In this document: positions 7,675 through 16,411 of the stretch, piece by piece
Position numbering within the stretch: position 1 is the first letter of the stretch
Layout: each line of letters starts with the position of its first letter
Assembly (NCBI RefSeq): GCF_000620105.1
Contig: NZ_JHVK01000003.1
Span: 203,529 to 267,528 of the forward strand
Length of the DNA: 64,000 nucleotides
Direction of reading: 5' to 3'
DNA from: Microvirgula aerodenitrificans DSM 15089
GTDB lineage: Bacteria > Pseudomonadota > Gammaproteobacteria > Burkholderiales > Aquaspirillaceae
Translations under genes and position numbers: made by a program
The notes under the pieces: model-generated
Seen by the model: the letters and a program-made list of their open reading frames with translations, nothing else
Told to the model about the DNA's origin: nothing
Databases searched by the model: none

Positions 7675-8775
7675 TCAGGCGGCGTCGAGCGCACGCAGGT
7701 CCTCGCGCCGCCAGCCCAGCGTCAGCCGCGCGCCGTGGCGCTGCATGCTGTCGGTCAGATCGGCGATCGGCACCTTGATAAAGAAATTGGGTTGTCCCGG
7801 CACGTTGACGCGCAGGCGGACGTGGTCGCCGAGATAGATGGTTTCGGTCAGCGTGCCCTCGATGCGGTTGTCGCAGGCAGCCGCAGCCTGGTCGAGGCGG
7901 ACGCGTTCGGGGCGGATCGACAGCGTGGTCGCGTCGCCGGGCGCGTTGACACAGATGGCGCGGGCGGACAGGTCCTGCCCTTCGACCCGGGCCACACAGT
8001 AGCCGTTGTCCAGCGACACCACCTGCCCGGCCAGCACATTGTTCTCGCCGATAAACTGGGCGACGAAGCTGTTGGCTGGCGTTTCGTACAGCGCGGCCGG
8101 GCTGTCGATCTGCTGGATGATGCCGTCCTTGAACACCGCAACCCGGTCGGACATGGTCAGGGCTTCGGACTGGTCGTGGGTCACGAACACCACGGTCACG
8201 CCCAGTGTCTGGTGGATATGCTTGATTTCCAGCTGCATGTGTTCGCGCAACTGCTTGTCCAGCGCACCAAGCGGTTCATCCATCAGCACCAGCTTGGGTT
8301 CGAACACCAGCGCACGGGCCAGCGCCACCCGCTGCTGCTGCCCCCCCGACAGCTGCGACGGGTAGCGATGGGCGAGTTTGCCGAGTTCGACCATACCCAG
8401 GGCCTTCTGCACCCGTTCGGCAATCTGCGCTTTGGCGACACCGCGCACGGTCAGCGGGTAGGCCACGTTGTCGCCGACGGTCATGTGCGGGAACAGTGCG
8501 TAGTTCTGGAACACCATACCGATGCCGCGCTTGTGCGGCGGCATGCGGTTCAACAGCTGACCATCGAGCCGGATCTCGCCGGCGGTCGGCGACTCGAACC
8601 CGGCCAGCATCATCAATACCGTGGTCTTGCCGGACCCCGACGGGCCAAGCAGGGTCAGAAACTCCCCGCGGCGGATGTCGAGGTCCAGGCGTTTGACTAC
8701 CAGGCTGTCGCCGTCATAGCTCTTCTGCACGCCACGGAAGCTGACCAGCGTATCGGACTGCGTCTGCTGCTCCAT
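7675..8775 (-). CDS. potA: ABC transporter ATP-binding protein, PotA-like
   Basis: A 366-residue ATPase. Walker A GPSGSGKTT, signature LSGGQQQRVALARAL, Walker B LVLMDEP and the switch His in VFVTHDQ are all present, followed by a C-terminal TOBE-type domain (about residues 285-360). It energises the import system encoded just downstream. The start at 8775 follows AGGAGAG. As first gene of the operon it sits behind an inverted-repeat region (8804-8840) that may be the operator. The PotA name indicates family, not proven polyamine specificity. Confidence 0.92.
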   Translation of the reverse strand: MEQQTQSDTLVSFRGVQKSYDGDSLVVKRLDLDIRRGEFLTLLGPSGSGKTTVLMMLAGFESPTAGEIRLDGQLLNRMPPHKRGIGMVFQNYALFPHMTVGDNVAYPLTVRGVAKAQIAERVQKALGMVELGKLAHRYPSQLSGGQQQRVALARALVFEPKLVLMDEPLGALDKQLREHMQLEIKHIHQTLGVTVVFVTHDQSEALTMSDRVAVFKDGIIQQIDSPAALYETPANSFVAQFIGENNVLAGQVVSLDNGYCVARVEGQDLSARAICVNAPGDATTLSIRPERVRLDQAAAACDNRIEGTLTETIYLGDHVRLRVNVPGQPNFFIKVPIADLTDSMQRHGARLTLGWRREDLRALDAA

Positions 8776-8803
8776 CTGTCTCTCCTGCTTTGATCACCAG
8801 AAA

Positions 8804-8840
8804 TACCGCTATGCGGAACACGGTTCTATTATTTGGAACA
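8804..8840 (-). promoter_or_regulatory. Tandem inverted-repeat operator of the Pot-like operon (candidate)
   Basis: On the minus strand two tandem sites start with TGTTCC: TGTTCCGCATAGCGGTA (8820-8804) and TGTTCCAAATAATAGAACC (8840-8822). The first contains the perfect CCGC-TAT-GCGG palindrome and resembles the TTCCGC-GCGGAA operators bound by IclR-family regulators. It ends 29 bp before the potA start codon, so binding could control the operon. No IclR gene is in the window; the regulator class is inference. Confidence 0.45.
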
Positions 8841-9077
8841 GAATATAGCCGCCTTCATCAGGACGTAAAGTATTTGCTCTAACCGTTCCAGCCGTTGATT
8901 CGTTTACTGCAGTGCAGCAAGCAGCATGCCAGCCAGGGCGGAAAGCGCCCATGTCACTGATATGAAAAGAAATTATTTTATGCAGGTATTGGATTTACCG
9001 TAGACCTGTGCCCGAAAACCGGTCCCCGATAAACCCCATCGGCATCATGGATGTGCGCAGGTTTGCGCAATGGAAAG

Positions 9078-9109
9078 TGCCGCCACCGCCGGTATCGACG
9101 GTGGCGGCA
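9078..9109 (-). terminator. Hairpin downstream of the small acidic gene
   Basis: An 11-bp perfect stem, TGCCGCCACCG with CGGTGGCGGCA, and a 10-nt loop lie 18 bp beyond the stop of the 9127-9378 gene. The following bases (CTTTCC) are only weakly T-rich, so termination efficiency is uncertain. Confidence 0.45.
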
Positions 9110-9126
9110 GGGTGTCCTGACGTCGC

Positions 9127-9378
9127 TCAGTGCAGGCCGGCCCGGCTCAGGAAACGCACGCTGCCGACCCCTTCGACCCAGAAAGCGCCGTCGGTCATCG
9201 GCTCGGCATCTTCGAGATCGGCCACGGTAAAGCGGATGTCGCGCCCGTCGACCTTGCATGACAGTGCCACATCATCGTCATCCGGGCAGTCGTCCGATCC
9301 GCAGATGAAATCGGGAACCGCCAGCTGGTTGTTGACGACGATATAGTCCACGCCGCCCAGCATCGTGAAGATGTTCAT
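9127..9378 (-). CDS. Small acidic protein of unknown function
   Basis: An 83-residue protein starting MNIFTMLGGVDYIVVNNQL, with a strong ribosome binding site (AGAGGAGAA) nine bases before ATG 9378. It is acidic, with the cluster CGSDDCPDDDD at about residues 25-35 carrying two cysteines. The pattern of short beta-like segments suggests a compact soluble domain. I recognise no family. It follows radC on the same strand with a 52-bp gap and could share its transcript. The alternative reading frame here has no comparable start signal. Confidence 0.65.
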   Translation of the reverse strand: MNIFTMLGGVDYIVVNNQLAVPDFICGSDDCPDDDDVALSCKVDGRDIRFTVADLEDAEPMTDGAFWVEGVGSVRFLSRAGLH

Positions 9379-9430
9379 GACGATTCTCCTCTCACGTCCC
9401 GGTCGATAGGGTTCGTCCCCCCGGAGCCCG

Positions 9431-10105
9431 TTACAGCCAGCCGCGCTCGGCGAACGATGTGCAGCACGTTGTCGTGACCACCAGATGATCCACAAGCCTG
9501 ATATCGACCAGCGACAGCGCCTTGCTGAGTGTTACCGTCAGATCCCGGTCCGCCCGGCTCGGTTCCGTTTCGCCGGACGGATGGTTGTGGGCCAGGATGA
9601 CGCTGGCAGCGTTATGCTGCAATGCCGACTTGATCAGCTCCCGGGTGTACACGCGGACCTCGGTCAGCGTGCCACGACTCAATTCCTCGACCGCCAGCAC
9701 CCGGTTCTGTGCCGACAGGTAAACGGCGACGAAGGTTTCCCGCACCGAGAAGCCGTAGCTGAGCCGCAGATAGTCGCGCACCGCGTCCGGATGACTCAGC
9801 GCATTGGCCTGTGACACCCGTTCCGCCAGGCAGCGACGGCCGATCTCGGCCGCGGCCGCCAGTTGCGCGAGCTTGGCCGGCCCGAGTCCCGGCTGTTCGA
9901 GCAGCTCGTTGACCGGGGCATGCAGCAATCCGCCCAGTGACACGAAATGCGACAGCATGTCGCGAGCGAGGTCGATCGCGCTGCGTCCCGCCGTGCCGGT
10001 CCGCAACAGGATGGCCAGCAGCTCGGCATCGGACAGCACCCCCGCCCCCTGCAATATCAGCCTCTCACGCGGGCGCTCGCCCGGCGGCCAGTCGGTAATC
10101 GGCAT
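9431..10105 (-). CDS. radC: RadC family JAB/MPN-domain protein
   Basis: A 224-residue RadC protein (UPF0758). The N-terminal helix-hairpin-helix part (LSDAELLAILLRTG; EQPGLGPAKL) is followed by the JAMM metal site HNHPSGETEPSRAD. The end FAERGWL is typical, although the strand before it (VVTTTCCTS) departs from the usual DHLIVGDG-like text. Despite its name the protein's role in DNA repair is unsettled. It lies divergently next to coaBC, the arrangement common in proteobacteria. Confidence 0.94.
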   Translation of the reverse strand: MPITDWPPGERPRERLILQGAGVLSDAELLAILLRTGTAGRSAIDLARDMLSHFVSLGGLLHAPVNELLEQPGLGPAKLAQLAAAAEIGRRCLAERVSQANALSHPDAVRDYLRLSYGFSVRETFVAVYLSAQNRVLAVEELSRGTLTEVRVYTRELIKSALQHNAASVILAHNHPSGETEPSRADRDLTVTLSKALSLVDIRLVDHLVVTTTCCTSFAERGWL

Positions 10106-10280
10106 TCCTTTCCCTTCGTATTAGCTGGAAAAACGCCAGGTGGCTGGAAAACCCCCGATTCATTATGCCGATGCCGGCACCCGGCGCCTAACGGTCGCCC
10201 CGGGCCCGGAGCTTGGTTACACTTGCAGTCGACTTCGCCCCGACCGGCGGAGATTTTTCCCACCTTTCCAGGCCAGATTC

Positions 10281-11462
10281 ATGTCCCGACATTTCCTGAT
10301 TGGCGTCGCCGGTGGCGTCGCTGCGTACAAGACCTGCGAACTGGTGCGCCTGCTGGTCAAGGCGGGGCACAGCGTCGAAGTCGCCATGACCGAAGCCGCC
10401 ACCCACTTCGTCGGCCCGACCACGTTCCAGGCGCTGAGCGGCAACCCGGTCTATCTGAATCAGTGGGACACGCGGCCGGACAACGGGATGGCGCATATCG
10501 AGCTGACCCGCCGCGCCGATGCGTTCCTGATCGCGCCGGCGACCGCCGACCTGATTGCCCGGCTTGCCCACGGTCTGTGCGACGATCTGATCAGCACGCT
10601 GGCCGCCGCGCGGACCTGTCCGCTGATCGTGGCACCGGCCATGAACCGCCAGATGTGGGACAACCCGCCAAACCAGCGCAATATCACCCGCCTTGTCGAT
10701 GACGGCGTGACCGTGTTCGGCCCCGGTTCCGGTGCCCAGGCCTGCGGCGAGGTCGGCGACGGCCGCATGCTGGAAGCCGCCGAGCTGTTCGATCTGCTGG
10801 ACGGCTTTTTCGTGCCGGACAGCCTGGCCGGACGCAGGGTGCTGCTGACAGCCGGCCCGACCTACGAGGCCATCGACCCGGTGCGCGGCATCACCAATAT
10901 CTCCAGCGGCAAGATGGGGTATGCGCTGGCCCGCGCCTGCCGCGATGCCGGCGCCGAGGTGACGCTGGTCAGCGGCCCGACCGCGTTGCCGTCACCAACC
11001 GGCATCACCGTCATCCCGGTGCAATCGGCGCAGCACATGCTGTCGGCAGTCGAGGCCAGCCTGCCCGGCCAGCATGTGTTCATCTCGGTCGCCGCCGTGG
11101 CCGATTACCGGGTCGCCAATACCAGCGAGCACAAGCTGAAAAAACAGGACGGCGGTCCGCCGACGCTGACGCTGGTCGAAAACCCGGACATCCTCGCCAG
11201 CGTGGCGGCCCGGGCCGATGCGCCGTTCTGCGTCGGTTTCGCCGCCGAAAGCCAGAACCTGCTCGACTTTGCCGAGCAGAAACGCACCCGCAAGCGCGTA
11301 CCGCTGCTGGTGGCCAACCTGGCACAGCAGGCGATGGGCGCCGACGACAACGAGGTCGTGCTTCTCGACGATGCCGGTCGTCATCCCCTGCCGCGCCAGA
11401 GCAAGGATGACACGGCCCGCGCCATCGTCGCCCATCTGGCGCGGGCACTGGCCTCGCGCTGA
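10281..11462 (+). CDS. coaBC: Bifunctional phosphopantothenoylcysteine decarboxylase / phosphopantothenate-cysteine ligase
   Basis: A 393-residue CoaBC (Dfp) catalysing two steps of coenzyme A synthesis: ligation of cysteine to 4'-phosphopantothenate, then decarboxylation. The N-terminal flavoprotein half (residues 1-180) shows the catalytic His in MAHIEL (about residue 72) and the PxMNxxMW substrate motif as APAMNRQMW. The C-terminal synthetase half begins near [12 protein letters not shown] and contains the dimerisation-type KLKKQ segment. Start 10281 gives the standard length. It is followed by dut, 97 bp downstream, as in many proteobacteria. Confidence 0.96.
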   Translation: MSRHFLIGVAGGVAAYKTCELVRLLVKAGHSVEVAMTEAATHFVGPTTFQALSGNPVYLNQWDTRPDNGMAHIELTRRADAFLIAPATADLIARLAHGLCDDLISTLAAARTCPLIVAPAMNRQMWDNPPNQRNITRLVDDGVTVFGPGSGAQACGEVGDGRMLEAAELFDLLDGFFVPDSLAGRRVLLTAGPTYEAIDPVRGITNISSGKMGYALARACRDAGAEVTLVSGPTALPSPTGITVIPVQSAQHMLSAVEASLPGQHVFISVAAVADYRVANTSEHKLKKQDGGPPTLTLVENPDILASVAARADAPFCVGFAAESQNLLDFAEQKRTRKRVPLLVANLAQQAMGADDNEVVLLDDAGRHPLPRQSKDDTARAIVAHLARALASR

Positions 11463-11559
11463 GCCTCAAGCGGACGGCGGACATTGCCGACCGGTCGCCC
11501 GAGATGTCGAACTGCGGGATAATTGCCCGTTTTGCCCTCTGCAACCCGATTGGAACGCC

Positions 11560-12009
11560 ATGCCCACCATCGACCTGAAAATCCTCGACCCGCGCCTGCA
11601 GTCCCACCTGCCGGCCTATGCCACGGCCGGTTCGGCCGGCCTTGACCTGCGCGCCGCCATCGACAGTGACATGGTCATTGCCCCGGGGGAAACCCAGCTG
11701 GTGCCGACCGGCATCGCCATTCACCTGGAAGATCCCGGTTTCGCCGCCATGATCCTGCCGCGCTCGGGACTCGGTCACAAGCACGGCATCGTGCTCGGCA
11801 ATCTGGTCGGCCTGATCGACTCGGACTACCAGGGCCAGATCTTCGTTTCGATCTGGAACCGCGGTCACGAAGCGTTCCGTCTTGCGCCGCTGGAACGCAT
11901 CGCGCAGATGGTGGTGGTGCCGGTGGTCCAGGTCGACTTCAGGCTGGTCGACGAATTCCCGGTCAGCGAGCGCGGCAGCGGCGGCTTCGGCTCGACCGGC
12001 AAGCGCTAG
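11560..12009 (+). CDS. dut: Deoxyuridine 5'-triphosphate nucleotidohydrolase
   Basis: A 149-residue trimeric dUTPase that hydrolyses dUTP to dUMP and pyrophosphate, keeping uracil out of DNA. Its conserved motifs are visible in order: [33 protein letters not shown] and the C-terminal [10 protein letters not shown] arm that closes over the nucleotide. Start 11560 gives the normal family length. The stop overlaps the end of tctA by four bases on the opposite strand. Confidence 0.97.
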   Translation: MPTIDLKILDPRLQSHLPAYATAGSAGLDLRAAIDSDMVIAPGETQLVPTGIAIHLEDPGFAAMILPRSGLGHKHGIVLGNLVGLIDSDYQGQIFVSIWNRGHEAFRLAPLERIAQMVVVPVVQVDFRLVDEFPVSERGSGGFGSTGKR

Positions 12010-13505
12010 GCCAGCACCGGGCGCCGGACCAGACGGCGCCACAGCGGCGGCGCCAGCAGGATGAACGCTGCCAGCCCCCACAGCGAGATCGCGATCGGCC
12101 CCGACCAGAGGATGCCGATCGCGCCATCAGAGATCGACAGGGCCCGGCGCAGGTTCTGCTCCAGCATTTCGCCCAGCACGAAGCCGAGAATCAGCGCCGA
12201 CATCGGAAAATGCATCTTGCGCAGCAGGTAGCCGAATACGCCGAACAACACCATGAGCAGCAGATCGAACGTGGTGCTGTGGATCGCATAGACCCCGACC
12301 GCGCTGATCACGGCGATCAGCGGCACCAGTGCCCAGAACGGCACCGACAGCACGCGGGTGAACAGCCCGATCAGCGGAACGTTCAGCACCAGCAGGATCG
12401 CATTGGCGATAAACAGCGAGGCGATCAGCCCCCAGACAATGTCCGGCTGCTCGATGAACAGCATCGGTCCCGGCGTGATGTTGTACAGCGTCAGCGCGCC
12501 AACCATGACTGCCGTGGTGCCGGAGCCGGGCACGCCCAGGGTCAGCATCGGCACGAAGGAACCGCAGGCCGACGCATTGTTGGCCGCCTCCGGTGCGGCC
12601 ACGCCACGGATGTCGCCGTTGCCGAAACGCCCGCCCTTCCCGGCCAGCCGCCTGGCCGTCATGTAGGCAATGGCGCTGGCAATGGTTGCCCCGGCGCCCG
12701 GCAGCACCCCGACCACGAAACCGATCAGCGATGAGCGCAGCATGGTCGCCCAGGTCAGCGCCAGTTCGCGCAGATTGAATATCATCCGCCCGGTCTGACG
12801 GATCACGGCCTGGCCGTCCCGGGTCTGTTCCAGCATCAGCAGAATTTCGCTGACCGAGAAGAAGCCGATGATCACCACGATGAACGGGATGCCGTCCGAC
12901 AGCGACAGCAGGTCGAAGGTGAAGCGGTAGGCCCCCGAGTTGGCGTCGACGCCGACCACCGCCATCATCAGGCCGATCAGCACCGCCAGCAGCGTCTTGA
13001 CCGGCTTGTCGCCGACCATGCTGCCCAGGCAGGCAATGGCAAAAATCATCAGCGCAAAGTACTCGGCCGGGCCGAAGGCCAGCGCCCATTCCGCCAGCAG
13101 CGGCGCAAACAGTACCAGGCCAATGATCGCGATATTCGAGCCGACGAACGAGGCCAGCGCCGAGATCGACAGCGCCACGCCGGCCCAGCCCCGGCGCGCC
13201 ATCGGGTTGCCGTCCAGCGCGGTCATGATCGCACCGGCGTCACCGGGCACGTTCAGCAGGATCGACGAGATCCGCCCGCCGTACTCACAGCCCATGTAGA
13301 CCGCCGCCAGCAGGATCAGTGCCGTCTCCGGCGGCAGCTTCAGCGCGAAGGCCAGCGGCAGCAGAATGGCAACGCCGTTGATCGGCCCGAGTCCCGGCAG
13401 CATGCCGACAATGGTGCCGATAAAGGCGCCCAGGAAACCGACCAGCAGGTTGTCGGGCCGCAAGGCAACCATGAAGCCCTGCCACAAGTGGGAAAGCGTA
13501 TCCAT
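12006..13505 (-). CDS. tctA: Tripartite tricarboxylate transporter, large permease TctA
   Basis: A 499-residue polytopic inner-membrane protein with about ten or more hydrophobic helices and the family signature near the N-terminus ([17 protein letters not shown]). TctA is the main transport subunit that works with the four-helix TctB and the periplasmic TctC to import carboxylates such as citrate using an ion gradient. It is the third gene of tctC-tctB-tctA, nine bp after tctB, with ribosome binding site AAGGA. The actual substrate is unknown. Confidence 0.94.
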   Translation of the reverse strand: MDTLSHLWQGFMVALRPDNLLVGFLGAFIGTIVGMLPGLGPINGVAILLPLAFALKLPPETALILLAAVYMGCEYGGRISSILLNVPGDAGAIMTALDGNPMARRGWAGVALSISALASFVGSNIAIIGLVLFAPLLAEWALAFGPAEYFALMIFAIACLGSMVGDKPVKTLLAVLIGLMMAVVGVDANSGAYRFTFDLLSLSDGIPFIVVIIGFFSVSEILLMLEQTRDGQAVIRQTGRMIFNLRELALTWATMLRSSLIGFVVGVLPGAGATIASAIAYMTARRLAGKGGRFGNGDIRGVAAPEAANNASACGSFVPMLTLGVPGSGTTAVMVGALTLYNITPGPMLFIEQPDIVWGLIASLFIANAILLVLNVPLIGLFTRVLSVPFWALVPLIAVISAVGVYAIHSTTFDLLLMVLFGVFGYLLRKMHFPMSALILGFVLGEMLEQNLRRALSISDGAIGILWSGPIAISLWGLAAFILLAPPLWRRLVRRPVLA

Positions 13506-13514
13506 ATCCAGTCC

Positions 13515-13949
13515 TTATCGATCCAGAAGCCGGCCGGCCGGCAAGGTAACATCCAGCAGCCGGTCAAAGCCGTAGTACAGCCCGATGCCGGAAATGGCCC
13601 CCAGCAGCAGGCATGCCAGCCAGCCCCCGCCGAACAGACGGCCGATACCGACGATCAGCAGCGCCGACGCCAGCGGAAAGCCGAGCCATTCGAATACCGC
13701 CGCATAAGCCAGCAGCAGCAGCGCCAGCGATGACAGACGGCCCAGGGTCGCCGCGGATGGCCAGTCGGCACGGTCCCCCCGCCGGCAGGCCAGGCAGCCG
13801 GCACAGAGCGCCATCAGCACGATGACCAGCAACGGGTAGGCACGGGGGCCGATCGGCTCGTACGAGAATGCGGCTTCGATCTGCCAGCCGATCCCGGCTG
13901 CGACGGCGCACAGCGCCAGCCACACCAGGGCAAAAACACGATCACTCAT
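13515..13949 (-). CDS. tctB: Tripartite tricarboxylate transporter, small permease TctB
   Basis: A 144-residue membrane protein with four predicted transmembrane helices (about residues 5-25, 40-57, 73-90, 100-130), as expected of TctB. The sequence GPRAYPLL after the first helix is typical of the family. It sits between tctC and tctA in one operon. It is poorly conserved in general, so the call rests on length, topology and context. Confidence 0.9.
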   Translation of the reverse strand: MSDRVFALVWLALCAVAAGIGWQIEAAFSYEPIGPRAYPLLVIVLMALCAGCLACRRGDRADWPSAATLGRLSSLALLLLAYAAVFEWLGFPLASALLIVGIGRLFGGGWLACLLLGAISGIGLYYGFDRLLDVTLPAGRLLDR

Positions 13950-14019
13950 GACAGCACTCCACCATCACGCCAGCGGTCGATGCTGGCGTGAGGCATGGGA
14001 AAACGGGAGGGAGCGGGAT

Positions 14020-14991
14020 CTAGCGGACCAGGCCAAACTCGCGCGCCTGGCGCTGGTAATCGCTTACCGACTTTTTGACGAAGGCATCCAGTTCGGCGCC
14101 ATCGAGAGACAGCGGGAACAGACCGCGCGACTCGCGCAAGGCGGCAAAGCCCGGTGCCGCAGCGGCCTTGCGAAACGCGCTGACCCACCAGTCGTAGTCG
14201 GCCTGGCTGACTTTCGGTCCGACGTAGAAGCCGCGGATGATCGGCCAGCTCAGTGCGTAGCCCTGCTCGCGTGCAGTCGGTATTGCCGCAAACTTGCCCG
14301 GCAGGCGCTGGTCGGCCAGCACGGCAAGGATGCGTACCCGCTTGGCATCGATCTGGGCCGCCGCCTCGCCGATATCGCCCGACACCACCTGCACATGCCC
14401 GCCCAGCAAGGCAGTGAAGGCCTCGCCGCCGCCTTCGAAGGCGACATAGCGCATCTTGCGGTAGTCGACGCCGGCCTGGCGCGCGACCAGTGCCGACTTC
14501 ATCCAGTCCTGGCTGCCGATAGTGCCGCCGGCACCGAACACGATCCGCTCCGGCGTGGCCCGCAGCGCCGACATCAGCGCCTTCAGCGAGCGATACGGCG
14601 AGTCGGCGCGCACCGCGATCATGCCGTAATCGGTGCCGATGGATGCCACCCAGCGCACATCGTTCACGCCGTATTTGCCGTACTTGCCGAGAGCCAGGTT
14701 CAGCAGCGAGCCACTGGAGAACGCAACCACACTGTTCGGATCACTCGCGCGCTGGGCAATCACGCTGTTGTAGGCAACGGCACCAATGCCGCCAGGCATG
14801 TAGGTCACGCGCATCGGGGCGTCGATCACCTGGCCATCGAGCAATGCGCGTTGCGCCAGCTTGCAGGTCAGGTCGAAACCGCCGCCGGGTTTGGCCGGGG
14901 CGATACATTCCGGCCGGGTCGGCGCGGCCTGGGCCTGGCCACCGGCCAGTACGGCCAGCAGCAACCACAGGGATGCGATTCGGGGGGTCAT
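14020..14991 (-). CDS. tctC: Tripartite tricarboxylate transporter receptor TctC (Bug family)
   Basis: A 323-residue periplasmic solute receptor. A Sec signal peptide (MTPRIASLWLLLAVLAGGQAQA) precedes the mature start APTRPECIAPAKPGGGFD, whose PGGGFD loop is the ligand-binding signature of the Bug/TctC family. Start ATG 14991 follows CAGGAG; an upstream in-frame start would disrupt the signal peptide. The operon reads away from a divergent response regulator gene, which is commonly the tct regulator. Confidence 0.93.
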   Translation of the reverse strand: MTPRIASLWLLLAVLAGGQAQAAPTRPECIAPAKPGGGFDLTCKLAQRALLDGQVIDAPMRVTYMPGGIGAVAYNSVIAQRASDPNSVVAFSSGSLLNLALGKYGKYGVNDVRWVASIGTDYGMIAVRADSPYRSLKALMSALRATPERIVFGAGGTIGSQDWMKSALVARQAGVDYRKMRYVAFEGGGEAFTALLGGHVQVVSGDIGEAAAQIDAKRVRILAVLADQRLPGKFAAIPTAREQGYALSWPIIRGFYVGPKVSQADYDWWVSAFRKAAAAPGFAALRESRGLFPLSLDGAELDAFVKKSVSDYQRQAREFGLVR

Positions 14992-15213
14992 GCTGAGGCT
15001 CCTGTTTCCGGGATTCCGGAGGTAATCCAGTATTGGTTTTCTAAAAAACACTATTAATTTCAGCAACTTTCAAACAAGGAACCTGCATGCTAATTGGCAA
15101 AAGCTTTCGTCAGACTTTCATCAAGACCCGCATTTACCTGTCGATGGGAAGTGGGTAAAACCGGAGTCTGGCGATGGCGAAACGCCGTCTTTCTTCCCCC
15201 CTGCGGACCCCGA

Positions 15214-15894
15214 ATGCGCATTCTGCTGGCAGAGCCCTTTTCCCCATGCCCGGACCGGCTGGCCGGACCGCTGCGGCATGCCGGTCATGCCGTCGACGTC
15301 ATCGACGATGGCGCAATTACGGACATTGCGCTGGCCAGCGAGGACTACGCGCTGGCCATTCTCGACCTCGCCCTGCCGCGCATGGATGGCCAGGCCGTAC
15401 TGTCCCGTCTGCGCGCGCGAGGCCAGCGGCTGCCGGTCCTGATGCTGGTCAGCGGCGAGCAGCCCGGCGACCGGGCGCGCATGCTCGATCTTGGCGCCGA
15501 CGACTGCCTGAGCCGCCCGTTTGCCCTGGACGAGTTCGGGGCGCGACTGCGCGCCCTGCTGCGCCGTGCCCATGCCGGCAATGCCAGGGTTCTGGCCTGC
15601 GGGTCGCTGACGCTGGACACCACATCGCGGTTGTTCCAGCTTGACGAGGCACCGCTGTACCTGCCCCGGCGCGAGCAGGCCGTGCTGGAAATCCTGATGC
15701 AGAAAAGCGGGCGGCCGGTCAGCAAGGACCAGCTGTTCAATCAGGTCTTCGGGCTCGACGAAGAGGCCAATGTCGAAACCATCGAGCTGTACGTGCATCG
15801 CTTGCGCAAGAAACTCGCCGACAGTGGCGCCTCGATCCTGACCCTGCGCGGCATCGGCTACCTGCTCGAACCGGCCGGGGCTTCACCGCGCTGA
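15214..15894 (+). CDS. OmpR-family response regulator, TctD/QseB-like, atypical receiver
   Basis: A 226-residue regulator: receiver domain (residues 1-115) and winged-helix DNA-binding domain (about 130-222, ending HRLRKKLADSG...LRGIGYLLE). The phosphoacceptor Asp is present (LAILDLALPRMDG), but the receiver is odd. The usual acidic pair at the end of strand 1 reads AEPF, and the conserved Lys-Pro switch reads SRPF, with Arg for Lys. It is divergent from tctCBA, so it probably controls that transporter. No histidine kinase gene is adjacent. The start is set at ATG 15214 because only there does the MRILLAE strand begin. Confidence 0.88.
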   Translation: MRILLAEPFSPCPDRLAGPLRHAGHAVDVIDDGAITDIALASEDYALAILDLALPRMDGQAVLSRLRARGQRLPVLMLVSGEQPGDRARMLDLGADDCLSRPFALDEFGARLRALLRRAHAGNARVLACGSLTLDTTSRLFQLDEAPLYLPRREQAVLEILMQKSGRPVSKDQLFNQVFGLDEEANVETIELYVHRLRKKLADSGASILTLRGIGYLLEPAGASPR

Positions 15895-15916
15895 GCGGGG
15901 GGCTTACACTGGCCAC

Positions 15917-16411
15917 ATGACTCCGCATACCGAATCCGACCTGTATGCGCTGCTTGATACCCTGCGTATCCCGTTTCAGCGCATCGAACACCCGGCTCTC
16001 GACCGCATTGCCGACTTTGACCAAGCCGGCATCTCGCTGCCGGGCCAGGGCATCAAGAACCTGTTTCTGCGCGATCGCAAGGGCAAGCGCTATTTCCTGC
16101 TGGTGGTCGGCGCCTACAAGACTGTCGACCTCGAACGGCTTGCGGCGCAGATCGACGTCAACCGGCTCGGCTTTGCCTCCAGTGAACGGCTGGAACAGTT
16201 CCTGGGCGTCAAGCCGGGCTCGGTCACGCCGTTCGGCCTGATCAACGATGGCGAACAGGCCGTCGAGCTGCTGCTCGACGACGGACTGGACCCCGACAAG
16301 CTGGTCGGTTTCCACCCGCTGGTCAACGACTCGACCGTCTGCCTGTCCTACGCCGATTTCCTGCGTTTTATCGACCATACCGGCCATGTTCCACGCCGCG
16401 TCAGTGCCTGA
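15917..16411 (+). CDS. YbaK/PrdX-type aminoacyl-tRNA deacylase
   Basis: A 164-residue stand-alone editing domain of the INS/YbaK superfamily. The text GIKNLFLRDRKGKRYFLLVV and GSVTPFGLIND matches the PrdX/ProXp-ala subgroup, which hydrolyses alanine mischarged on tRNA-Pro. The Lys in GIKNLF is the conserved catalytic-site lysine. It begins 22 bp after the response regulator gene, so it may be cotranscribed. Its 3' end overlaps the convergent MFS gene by 11 bp. The exact aminoacyl specificity is inferred. Confidence 0.88.
   Translation: MTPHTESDLYALLDTLRIPFQRIEHPALDRIADFDQAGISLPGQGIKNLFLRDRKGKRYFLLVVGAYKTVDLERLAAQIDVNRLGFASSERLEQFLGVKPGSVTPFGLINDGEQAVELLLDDGLDPDKLVGFHPLVNDSTVCLSYADFLRFIDHTGHVPRRVSA

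Larger units (their letters stand above)
8776..9126. other. Intergenic region upstream of the Pot-like operon
   Basis: This 351-bp stretch holds the presumed promoter and operator of the leftward ABC operon (8804-8840), an AT-rich patch around 8960-9000 and a strong hairpin at 9078-9109 downstream of the small acidic gene. No convincing coding sequence is seen. Confidence 0.6.

Noticed and set aside
5956-8793. A 945-codon plus-strand frame across the ABC operon
   Set aside because: It runs antisense through the PotB-like, binding-protein and ATPase genes, all of which have clear motifs and ribosome binding sites on the minus strand.
8978-9259. Alternative 93-codon frame overlapping the small acidic gene
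   Set aside because: No ribosome binding site and Arg-rich shadow composition; the 9127-9378 frame has a strong start signal.
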